Shown here: positions 48,716 through 59,219 of the stretch, one piece after another
Numbering within the stretch: the stretch's first letter is position 1
Layout of the letters: each line of letters begins with the position of its first letter
Source: Spongilla lacustris
Taxonomy: Eukaryota; Porifera; Demospongiae; Spongillida; Spongillidae
Direction of reading: 5' to 3'
NCBI GenBank assembly: GCA_949361645.1
Contig: OX442415.1
Location: forward strand, 4,814,148 to 4,878,147
Length of the DNA stretch: 64,000 bases
Position numbers and translations under genes: made by a program
The notes under the pieces: generated by a model
Told to the model about the DNA's origin: nothing
Database searches by the model: none
Seen by the model: only the letters and a program-made list of their open reading frames with translations

Positions 48716-49270
48716 AATGGGGCCACCATAATAATGCCCATACTCTACAAATGGTTACCCTTAATGTGTGGGTTACACTGGTAGTGAGGTAGTGAGGAGG
48801 CTGGTGACTTTGCTGAAAGTGTGGGGTCTGCTAACTTCACTTGGGAAGAAAGCAAGGTGTGATGCATAATATTGTTGCCTTTATGGACTGTGCCTACGTG
48901 TGCAATTTACATGCAGTTGTATATTCCACTTGTTACTTTTTATGACATTTAAAATGGTACTTATTACTACATGTACATAAAGCACTAGTTTCCAGCAAGA
49001 GGGTACATGTACATTTTAGAAAAGAAATGTACAACTCAAACCTTCTTGTATGCCTTGCTTGCCTATATAAACCAACTACCATGACCCAAAATCTGATAGG
49101 GCAGGTAATGATATTCACCCGCCAATAACAAGGCTTCACTAAACCTCAGATAAACAGATACAGACAACAGGTATACACACGAACACACTGCAACTTCAGT
49201 AGTTGTGTTTCTATTTGTTAGTGGCTCCAATGGGGACTGGTAATAAACATGATGGCTCCCCTAAAAGTGT
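48715..49270 (-). other. A2 central core module
   Basis: Inverse complement of the A1 core (12610-13180). GTGGGGTCTGCTAACTTCAC lies near 48821, CTATATAAACCAACTACCAT near 49062 and CTGATAGGGCAGGTAATGAT near 49092. The TATA-like box is therefore on the minus strand. No protein is evident. Confidence 0.6.
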
Positions 49271-52200
49271 AGTCCATATGCAGTTTGGGGGGGGAGGCTA
49301 GCTCCAGTGCTAAGTCCAATTGCAGTGAGGGCTAATGGTTCCACTGGTACCATGTGTTGTGTTAGGAGCAGGGAAGCAGGGAATGTGTGGCTCTGTTGGT
49401 ACATGTAGTTCAGGGGGCTGGGGTCTCCACTGGCATTATTGTGGGGTGACTCCTGGTTATGTGGCAGCAGATGGCTGGCTGGACTTGCAGTGTGTCTAGT
49501 GGCTCCATTTGGGTTCATCTGTGCGGAGCTGGCCCCTACAGGCCCCTGTTTGTGTGGGGGCTGCTGATGCAACTTGGGGTGGCGTCTTCACTGGATTTGT
49601 GGAGGCAACCCCATTGGCCCTGGAATGGTTCCATAAGTCGTGCATGGGCTGCTGACTGCATGGACATGTGAGGCTATTAAGTTCAGTTGTAGGGCACACT
49701 TTACAGGTTCCACTGGTATTGTTCACGAGCTTGAGGTGAGGGGGCTGGTGGCTCATCCCAGTGGCCCCTCAACTGCTGACTCAACTTACATGCAGCAATA
49801 GAAAGGTAGTGGGTGGGGGGGGGGGGGGGGGGTGGGGTGGGCTGGTTCCAGTGCGTGGGACCTGCTAGGTCCACATGCGGAGTGAGGGTTAATGGTTCAT
49901 CTGGTAGTGAGGGCATGTGTTATTGATACATGTAGTTAGTGGCTCCCCTAAAATTGTTGGGGATGCCGACTCCATTTGCTGTGTGATGGCTGGCATCTCC
50001 ACTGGCATTATTGTGGGGGCCACATTTCTGTTAGCAGTGTGGGGGTATGATAACTCTATTTGTGAGAAGACTGGTAGCTCCAATGTTTGTGTAGAGCTGC
50101 CTACAGGACAGGCTAAATGTTCCACTGGTTCCATTGGTAGTGTTTGAAGGGGGGTATGTGTGCTTCCATTGGTACATGTGCATACATGCACATGTCCCCT
50201 GAAATTGTTGCATGGGGTTACTGACTCCATTTACAGTGTGAGGGCTGCCTTCTCCACTGGCATTAAGTGGGAGCCACATTGATCCTCTGGTTGTGTGGCA
50301 GCTGGTGCTCCCTTGCTGGCAGTGTGGGGGTCAGGTTTTGCAGTATTGATTTCACTTGGGTTATTGGTTGCAGGTTCCAAAGGTACGTAGTGTGTGATTG
50401 CAGTGAAGGGGAGTGGTAGTTCTTGGCCCCATTGGCCCCTGGTCTGCTGACGCAACTTGCAGTAAAGGACAGGTAGTGAGAAGAGGGGGGGTGAGGGGGT
50501 GAGAGGGGCAAGGGCTGGCACCAGTGTGTGGTGGGCCTGTTAAGTTGTTCTTGGTACATGTCCCCTGACCAATGAGGAGGGTTGGTGGTTGTACTGTCCC
50601 ATTGGCTAATTGGCCCCTCTTTCATTGAAGCACAGGTAGTGGGGGCAAATACATATACATGTAGTTCATGGTTCCCCTGAATCTTTTGGGGTTGCTGAAT
50701 CCATTTGCAGTGTGAGGGCTGGTTTCTCCACTGGCATTATTCTGGGGGCTTGATTGACCACTGGTTGTGTGGCAGCTGATACTTCCTTGCTGGGCTCCAT
50801 CTGTGAGAGGGCTCCACTGGTGTAGGCTGCTGTCTGGACTTGCAGTGTGTACTGGTAGCCCTAGGGTTTAGTGGCTCCGTTTGAAGTGAGCAGAGAGGGG
50901 CTGGTGGTTCTACTGTGCGGAGCTGGCCTTACAGGCCCTTATTTGTGTGGGGGCTGCTGACTCAACTTGGGGTGGTGTCTTGACTGACTTTGTGGAGGCT
51001 ACCCCATTAGCCCTGGGTAGCTGAGGGTGTTCTGTAAGAATGGTTCCATGGGCTGCTGACTGCGGCTATTAATTTCAGTTGCAGTGTAGACTTTACAGGT
51101 TCCACTGCTATTGCTCATGAGCTTGCGGTGAGGGGGCTGGTTGTTCTACTATGTGGGGGGTCCCAGCTGACTCAACTTGCATTGAACGAAAGGGGGGGGG
51201 GGGGGGGGGGGGGGTTGGCCCCTGGGTGTGGGGCCTGTTAAGTCCACTTGAGGAGTGAGGGCTAATGGTTGATCTGTTAGTGAGGTGATCACGTGTTGTT
51301 GGTACATGTAGTTCATGGCTCCCCTGAAATGGTTGGGGATGCTGATTCCATGGGCTGGCATCTCCCTGGCATTATTGTGGGGGCTACATCCCTGCTGGCA
51401 GTGTGGGGGTCTGATGATCTGTCTGCGAGAGGGCTGGTGTCTCCACTGGCATTGTGGACGCTAGCTCCATTGACCAGGTTAGCTGGTGGCTCCCTTACTG
51501 GAATTATGGGGCCTGTTAATTCCACTTGTTGGCTCCACTATTTGGAATGTGAGGCTATTATTAATAATTTAAATTGCAGCATGGGGCTTAATGGTTCCAA
51601 AGGTATATAGTGTGCACTTGCAGTAAGGGGGCTTGTGGTTCTGCTGTGTGGGGATGGCCTCTTTGGCCCCAGGGCTGCTGAGGGAACTTGCAGTGAAGGG
51701 CCTAGCCCCATTAACCCCTGGCTATGTGGGGGTGGGGCTAGTGGCTCTTTTGGTAATTTGGGGGGTGCTCACTCCCTGTCACTAACACAACCACCATCGT
51801 CAGTGGTACGACCGCCATCATCCTTGACCAATGTATCTTGAATCAGGGTCAATGAGCACTGTTATGGGGGCCCCATTGACCCTCCTGCTGGCAGTGAATG
51901 GTCTAATAACACCATATGTGGAAGGGCTGGTGGCTCCACTGGTTGTGCAGCGCTTTTGACTGGACTTGCAGTGTGAGGTTATTATGTTCAATTGCAGCTT
52001 GGGAGTTAATGGTTCCATTAGCTTGCTATGAGGAAGGCTGGTAGTTGTACTGTGTGGGGATGGTCCATTAGCCCCCTCGTTCAGTGAAGGACAGGTAGTG
52101 GGAGTGGGTGTTGTAGGGACTGCTAAGTAATAAGTTCACTTGCTGTGAGGGCTAAACGTTCCACTGGTTCGATTGGTGGGGCATGTGTGATTCCATTGGT

Positions 52201-53805
52201 ACATGTGCGTACATGCACATGTCCCCTGAAATTGTTGCATGGAGTTACTGACTCCATTTGCAGTGTGAGGGCTGCCTTCTCCACTGGCATTAAGTGGGGG
52301 CCACATTGATCCTCAGGTTGTGTGGCAGCTGGTGCTTCCTTGCTGGTAGTGTGGGGGTCAGGTTTTGCAGTATTGATTTCACTTGGGTTATTGGTTGGTT
52401 CCAAAGGTACGTAGTGTGTGATTGCAGTGAGGGGGAGTGGTAGTTCTTGGCCCCATTGGCCCCTGGTCTGCTGATGCAACTTGCAGTAAAGGACAGGTAG
52501 TGAGATGAGGGGGGGTGGGGGGGGAGGGACGAGGGCTGGCACCAGTGTGTGGTGGGCCTGTTAAGTTGTTCTGGTACATGTCCCCTGACCAATGAGGAGT
52601 GTTGGTGGTTGTACTGTCCCATTGGCTGATTGGCCCCTCTTTCATTGAAGGACGGGTAGTGGGGGCAAGTACATATACATGTAGTTCATGGCTCCCCTGA
52701 AATTTTTGGGGTTGCTGAATCCATTTGCAGTGCGAGGGCTGGTTTCTCCACTGGCATTATTCTGGGAGCTCGATTAACCACTGGTTGTGTGGCAGCTGGT
52801 ACTTCCTTGCTGGGCTCCATCTGTGAGAGGGCTCCACTGGTGTGGGCTGCTGTCTGGACTTGCAGTGTATACTGGTAGAGGGTTTAGTGGCTCCATTTGA
52901 AGTGAGCAGAGAGGGGCTGGTAGTTCTACTGTGCGAAGCTGGCCTTACAGGCCCTTGTTTGTGTGGGGGCTGCTGACTCAACTTGGGGTGGCGTCATGAC
53001 TGACACTGTGGAGGCTACCCCATTGGCCCTGGGTAGCTGAGGGTGTTCTGTAAGAATGGTTCCTGGGCTGCTGACTGCAGTGTGAGGCTATTAAGTTCAG
53101 TTGCAGTGTAGACTTTACAGGTTCCGCTGCTATTGTTCATGAGCTTGCGGTGAGGGGGCTGGTTGTTCTACTGTGTGGGGGGTCCCAGCTTACTCAACTT
53201 GCATTGAACGAAAGGGGGGGGGGGGGGGGGGGGGGGGAGTTAGCCCCTGGGTGTGGGGCCTGTTAAGTCCACTTGCGGAATGAGGGCTAATGGTTGATCT
53301 GTTAGTGAGGTCATCACATGTTGTTGGTACATGTAGTTCATGGCACCCCTGAAATGGTTGGGGATGCTGATTCCATTTGCAGCCTGAGGGCTGGCATCTC
53401 CCTGGCATTATTGTGGGGGCTACATCCCTGCTGGCAGTGTGGAGGTCTGATGATCTATCTGTGAGAGGGCTGTGTCCACTGGCATTGTGGACGCTAGCTC
53501 CATTGACCAGGTTAGCTGGTGGCTCCCTTGCTAGAATTATTGGGCCTGTTAATTCCACTTGTTGGCTCCACTATTTGGAATGTGAGGCTATTATTAATAA
53601 TTTAAATTGCAGCATGGGGCTTAATGGTTCCAAAGGTATATAGTGTGCACTTGCAGTAAGGGGGCTTGTGGTTCTGCTGTGTGGGGATGGCCTCTTTGGC
53701 CCCAGGGCTGCTGAGGGAACTTGCAGTGAAGGGCCTAGCCCCATTAGCCCCTGGCTATGTGGGGGTGGGGCTGGTGGCTCTTCTGGTAATTTAGGGGCTG
53801 CTCAC
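49270..53805 (-). repeat. G-rich complex satellite, right arm of A2
   Basis: Inverse complement of the left arm, with G tracts at about 49818-49832, 51192-51214 and 53214-53237. Two rounds of a larger unit are visible: 50160-51840 resembles 52190-53890. Confidence 0.85.
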
Positions 53806-54528
53806 TCCCTATCACTAACACAACCACCATCTTCAGTGGTACGACCGCCATCACTACCTTTCTCAATCTCTCCATCCTCGTCCAATGTATCTTGAATATC
53901 GATCGTCGTATTCGTACAGTTCGAACTCATCCGCCGACTTATTCAGTGAAACTCGACGAGCTCGCGTTCACTCGTGTTATACGTCACCATATCGTTTATC
54001 TACACCGAAAAACAACCGTAAGTCTATACTAACATTACAAGCACTACAATTCAGCCGCCCGTTTGTTTGGTGACCTTATAGGTGTGGTTATCACGCCCTA
54101 TAGGAATAGTTGAATATTCATGCACTCCGGAGAATGGAAACTGTTCCGTGCACATATAAAGGCGCGATTCGAGCGGGAAACGTGTACTTACTTTGCACAG
54201 CTGTTTCTCCGTAACGGATGGCATGAAAATTAACGAACAGAACAAATCGATAGGTATAGGACCTCCCTACCTACAAACCGAATTTGAAGCGATTTGATTA
54301 CTCCTACCGAAAGTTATGGTGGGTTTGAACCCGGTGGGGTATCGGACGTTGCAATACTGGCACGGAGTAAGTGCAAGACCCCAAATTATATTTTAGCATA
54401 CAGAAATGGTGTAGTATGAAGTGCTGAAAATAGGAAGTCAAGAGCTCAAACCGTGTGGAAGATATAGCGCTTTGAATTGGATGTTAAATATATAAATTCA
54501 CAAGCATCAAAATCGCATAGAACGTTCC
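53805..54528 (-). repeat. A2 right terminal inverted repeat
   Basis: Inverse complement of 43845-44565, closely similar along its length and ending AACGTTCC at 54528. An AT dinucleotide run with short palindromic TA stretches follows, to about 54575. Confidence 0.85.
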
Positions 54529-54949
54529 ATATATATATATATAATATTATAATTATATTATATATATATATATAATTTTATGTCAATATATGGTATTGTG
54601 TGTTGTAGTTGTTATTAATATTCTAATTGTTTGTAAAAAAAAAAAAAAGAAGAAGATAGTTTCACACAACCTCAATAGCCATAACAAAGATTTGACGTCT
54701 GAACGTAGTAATTTAAGCCGGATTCTATTATGCTTGTTTAAATGGTGTGACGTCATGTAACGACAAATAAGTTAATTGCGATCATTCGACAGTCGACATT
54801 CCCGTCCTTTGGCATTCTACGTTAATTGTTCCACATGCGGGAAAAAAACTAAACAAAACTCCATCGCATATCAGTATACTTTATCAAGTTCTATACACTA
54901 GTCGTGCGATTCATATGATGCAGCAAATACGTACATGTACACATGTACG

Positions 54950-55539
54950 TTAAACAGCGTGGATGATGAACTTTGCGTACGGCTTTTCCACTCCGGGCCC
55001 GTATTGTGCGTTCACCACGCCTGAACCCGAACCGGTGAATTCTTTTACGTTTCTACCGTCAATACGAAGGAGGGCATTAGGAAATAATGCTGACTGAATG
55101 GTGTAACGGCCATTTGTATCCTGCTGCAGCACAAACTTCTCATAGGATTTGGCCGTAAATTGTGCGTTAACGATTCCTGATCCTTCTGGTACGTAGCTGG
55201 TCACGTTCCTTCCATCTAGCCGGAGAAAGACGTTTGGAAACAGGTGTGACTCGATGTAGAATTTATCGACTTCATCACTTGCTCTCAGAATGAATTTCTC
55301 AGCGCTCCTAGCACCGAACTGGGCGTTGACTACGCCAGCACCTGTTCCAGTATATTCGGTCACTTTTGAACCATCGAGACGAAGGTAAACGTTTGGAAAT
55401 TGAGCTGATTCGATGGTGACAACCAGTCCCGGTCGAGTGTCTGCATTGGATTATATAGAGAAAGATATTTACAGAGTGCATGTACATATAATTATTACTC
55501 CATCCACTGGCAACACTCACTTTGTAATGGCTCCGCCAT
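54950..55539 (-). CDS. Small beta-trefoil protein, two exons
   Basis: Exon 1 is 55521-55539 (MAEPLQ plus one base) and exon 2 is 54950-55440, split by an 80-bp intron with donor GTGAGT and acceptor TGCAG. Phase is kept, giving 169 residues. Three homologous repeats of about 50 residues each contain FPNVYLRLDG, FPNVFLRLDG or FPNALLRIDG followed by a GSGVVNAQ-like segment and a closing KF(I/V)L strand. This threefold pattern is typical of a beta-trefoil, as in fascin-like domains and many lectins. No signal peptide or membrane segment is seen, so a cytosolic product is likely. A sugar- or actin-binding role is possible but not shown. A broken tandem copy lies at 57770-58110. The frame is intact, and this is the most convincing host gene in the window. 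Confidence 0.85.
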
Positions 55540-55564
55540 GACTTCAAAACTCAAGGCAGTTGAA

Positions 55565-55576
55565 GTCTATATACTG
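55565..55576 (-). promoter_or_regulatory. Possible TATA box of the beta-trefoil gene
   Basis: The minus strand reads CAGTATATAGAC about 30 bases before the ATG at 55539. Transcription would then start almost at the start codon, leaving a very short leader. Position and match fit a TATA box, but nothing else confirms it. Confidence 0.35.
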
Positions 55577-56290
55577 TGCATGCAATTGACCTCTATAGCT
55601 TTATACTTTTATACAGAGCTCGCATGAATGGGCCTGCACAACGCTTTCTGAGTAATAGTATCTTGGTTGCTTTTATCCGCCGCTTTCTACACGTGCATGC
55701 ATATAACATTACAATCATGCTTTTGGAATTTTGATAATGGAACTTAAATCTTTGAGGAAGATTTAGTAGTATCAGAATTCAGAATGAGATATCTGCATAT
55801 TTCACAGCTATATAGTTCAACATTTATGTCATTTGAATGTATTGAATTAATCGATTGCAATTGGGTACTCATAACGGCCACATGGTGGAGGGGTAAAAAG
55901 ATTGCATGATCATACTGGTTAAACAAGATGGGGTTCCCCTAATTTTTCCTTCACTACACCTCTATACCTAAAGGGGAAAAATAGCACTCCTCCAGAAATG
56001 CATACAAACAATGACAATGGGTGTTCACATGCACACTAATACATACATGTATATACTTTGTACTGAGCAATAGGTACGGTGCATGCATATCTGGGAACAG
56101 CATATATATCGTTGCGTTAAATGTTTTGCAAACATTGTTTATGTATTTCTGATGGAGTTTTTTCTGTTTCCTTTATGTGTAGATCAGTAGCGTAAGTAAA
56201 TGGGGAATCCCATCTGGTTTAACCAGGCTGACCAATCTTCTCCCTCCCAAGGCAAATATACCCTCCACCATGTGGCCAGAGATCTCATTC

Positions 56291-56869
56291 TGAATTCTGA
56301 ATAACCCATGTAATAGATCCCTGGCTTGTGAATGAATTTTTGGTATGTAAATTTTCTGAAGTAACTACAACTATGTCTCTCCCAAATATCCATATATACA
56401 TACCTTTCTGCCAACAGATCCTCCTTGTTCCTTCAGCACGTCTGAGAACACTCCAGTCTGCCATGCACTCAAACCAGCCTGCCCTGCTCCCTATCCAGTC
56501 TGCCCTGCTCCCAAACCAGTATGCCTCTGTTCAACTAGGTAATATATTTATTAATAGTTATAGTCCTATTTCTCACTTCTACATGTCATGCATGTCCTTC
56601 ATGCCAATATATAATACACTTTATTCGCTGTTTTCAGACAGAGTTAAATATTGATGTAAAGATATCAAATTGCATTCTTGGATCTGCATAGAAGATTACA
56701 CAGCTATAAAAGAAGGGATCATGTGTATCCATCTCTGACTGAACATGTGTTCACATATCCCTGCTATGATGCTGCTGACCACAATGCACAATGGATCCTG
56801 AGACCACTGCCTTATCAAAAGATAAGGTTAATTAAAGTGCACGTGTGGTAAGATGATTTACTTCACCCA
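56291..56869. other. Spacer with a possible exon-like stretch
   Basis: Between the duplicated blocks, 56420-56541 could be read as an exon: an acceptor-like CCAACAG before it and GTAATA after it. It carries imperfect repeats of CCAGTCTGCC and CCTGCTCCC. No domain is recognisable. Confidence 0.25.
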
Positions 56870-57243
56870 TGCTAGGGACCAAACTGTTACTGGCACATCA
56901 TATAAAATTTGGTTTTCCTATTCACACATGATATATTTGTACATGTATGTGCATGTGAATGGTGTGTTTGTGGCTAGATGTTTCGATTACGAATAATGAT
57001 CCAGCTCTGTTACTTAAGTAGGATGCGGTTGTGGAATTGGGAGGTATATGTGTACTCGTTTGTATCAATTATAATTATCCATACCTAGCTTGCATGATGG
57101 AAACAATGGAACCAGGCCTATAGCTTAACCATCATGTGGAAGAGATGCTGCCGTGCCTACTCGTTGCTGTGACAGGGGCGGCAAGGGAGGGTTTGAGGGG
57201 ATTTGGGCGAACCCCCCTTTTGGCTCTGAATGGATTTTTTCGT

Positions 57244-57331
57244 TTTATTTATTTATTTATTTATTTATTTTTTATATGCGCGCTTGGCGAAACGCAATGG
57301 TCTCCCGCTCGTGTTTGGCCAAAGCAAGGGG

Positions 57332-57362
<31 letters not shown>
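57244..57362. repeat. (TTTA)n and poly-C tracts
   Basis: Six to seven TTTA units at 57244-57271 and an uninterrupted C run of about 30 at 57333-57362, both within the sequence that is extra in copy 2. Confidence 0.9.
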
Positions 57363-57365
<3 letters not shown>

Positions 57366-57769
57366 TCGCTTTTTATATAACCGCGCTGATGGCACGCTCT
57401 CATCTTGGCTATTATATGCCTGACTGCTTGCCACACAAGTTGTTACTAATTTTTATTTTCAAAAAAGCGAGTTGTACACAACCCCAATAGCCATAAGAAA
57501 GATTTGTTGTCAGAACATAGTAATTTAAGCCGGTATGCTTGTTTAAATGGATGTGACGTCATGTAACGACAAAAATAAGTTCATTGCATTAATTGATCAT
57601 TCGACATTCGCATCCTTTGACATTCTACGTTGTTCCACTTGCGTAAGCAAAACTCCTTCGCATATCAGTATTCTTTATCAAGTTCTATACGTTAGTCGTG
57701 CGATTCATATGATGCAGCAAATACTATTATTACGTTCACAAGCTACCAGAAACAGCTAGCGTTGATGCA

Positions 57770-58110
57770 TGATGAACTTTGCGTACGGCTTTTCTACTCC
57801 GGGCCCGTATTGTGCGTTCACCACGCAGAACCGGTGAATTCATTTACGTCCATACTAAGGAGGGCAATAGGAAATAACGCTGACTGAATGGCGTAATGGT
57901 GTTTTGTATCCTGATGCAGCACAAACTTTGGAAACAGGAGTGACTCGATGTAGTATTTATCGACTTCATCACTTGCTCTCAGTATGAATCTCTCAAAGCT
58001 CCTAGCACCGAACCTGCTCCGGCATGCAGCATATTCGGTCACTTTTGAACCATCGAGACGAAGGTAAACGTTTGGAAATTGAGCTGAATTGATGGTGAAA
58101 ACCAGTGTCT
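57770..58110 (-). pseudogene. Broken tandem copy of the beta-trefoil gene
   Basis: Minus-strand sequence resembles exon 2 of the gene at 54950-55539, with shared readings such as FILRASDEVDKYYIES and YAIQSALFPIAL. The central repeat is mostly deleted: the LFPNVFLRLDG segment runs directly into FVLHQD. The GSGSGVV segment near the end is lost with a frame change, and a segment of the first repeat is missing. It cannot form a complete trefoil. Whether it is transcribed is unknown. Confidence 0.85.
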
Positions 58111-58735
58111 GCTATACAACGCTTTCTGGGTAATAGTATTTTGGTTACTTCTGTCCGCAGCTTTCTTCACGTGCATATAATCTACATTACATGCTTTTGG
58201 GATTTTGATAATGGAACTTAGATCTTTGAGAAATTTTTCTGTTCAACAGCGCTAGGCAAACATCCCTACTAACTTAGCGATGATGAGTTAGTGATTCGAA
58301 TTATTAAGTCTAGTATACAAATGTATGTCAATTGGCAGCTGATTGACACTGAAGCTGAATTAGGTTGCACTCTTCATTCTCTTCCATTGCCACCAGCTTT
58401 TTTAACTTTCTTCCCGCAATTCTTACCCACTCACAACACTTTGGATAAGGCCCGGCACAATGGGTGTGCTCCAGGTAATCACATGCACACTAATACATAT
58501 ATTTTGTACTGAGCAATAGGTACGGTGCATGCATATCTGGGAACAGCATGTATTGTTGCGTTAAAAGTTTGCAAACATTGTTTATGTATAGTATTTCTGA
58601 TGGAGTATTTTTTGTTTCCTTTATGTGTAGATGAGTAGTGTATAGGTAAATGGGGAAGCCATCTGGTTTAACCAGGCTGACCTATCTTCTCACTCCCTAG
58701 GCAAATATACCCCTCCACCATGTGGTAAGCTCATA

Positions 58736-59130
58736 TGCTATATGTTATGTGTACACAAATGCAGTCATGAGGCATAGTTTGGATGTACATGTAATTCAAT
58801 ACTTTCAAACGTTTATCATCTTGCAACTGTTGAACATGTGTTCATGGATGTACTGTTATGATGCTACCAACTGCCTCCCCTCCCCCTCCCCTTTTCAATT
58901 CAACCCTAAGTGTACTATTGTAAGCTGGAAAATGTTTGCAATGGGTGTGTATAATAATACACATAATATTATATTATATATAATATAATTATAAGAGCCA
59001 ACTCCAGGGCCATTCTATCTAGAGTATGTGTTTGACAATGTGTTGTGTGTTTAAATTGTATATGTATACATGTATGTAATAAATAGATATTTATTATTAT
59101 TATATATATATACATAGAATACATGAATGA
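58736..59130. other. AT-rich spacer
   Basis: No gene is seen. TA-rich stretches at about 58965-58995 and 59080-59112 lie next to the 3' side of the reverse transcriptase pseudogene. Confidence 0.5.
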
Positions 59131-59219
59131 ATGAACATAACATCACATTACTAATATTGGTGCTAAATGCATAAAACCTCGGAATTGAACCTAAAAGAGA
59201 GGCACTTCAGGCCTTACAG

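Larger units (their letters stand above)
43845..54528. mobile_element. Element A2: giant long-inverted-repeat DNA transposon
   Basis: Its ends are GGAACATTCTATGCGATT (43845) and the inverse complement finishing AACGTTCC (54528), both against (AT)n tracts. The structure matches A1 without the piggyBac insertion: terminal repeats of about 720 bp, C-rich satellite on the left, central core, G-rich satellite on the right. It is about 10.7 kb and has no transposase gene. The core is in the opposite orientation to that of A1. Only an (AT)n tract plus B2 separates it from A1, so the two were adjacent before B2 arrived. Confidence 0.8.
54640..56290. repeat. Segmental duplication, copy 1, right part
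   Basis: Two blocks match copy 2 in order and strand. The first, from about 54660 (CAATAGCCATAACAAAGATT), covers the beta-trefoil gene. The second, about 56035-56275 (TACTGAGCAATAGGTACGGT to TACCCTCCACCATGTGG), matches 58490-58725. The corresponding start of copy 1 is at 7866-8330, on the far side of the transposon block. Confidence 0.85.
56870..58735. repeat. Segmental duplication, copy 2
   Basis: One continuous copy of sequence that in copy 1 is divided between 7866-8330 and 54640-56290. It includes the broken beta-trefoil copy. About 57171-57380 is extra relative to copy 1: it begins with a CAGGGGCGGCAAGGG run and contains the (TTTA)n and poly-C tracts, so it may be another small insertion. 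Copy 2 has no A or B element at the place where copy 1 has 46 kb of them. Confidence 0.82.

Noticed and set aside
8631..54245. A recurring frame of about 64 codons at 8631, 21853, 44128 and 54051 as a conserved small protein
   Set aside because: It lies wholly inside the A-type terminal repeats and recurs because the repeats do. The B-type repeats break or change the frame, and no domain is visible.
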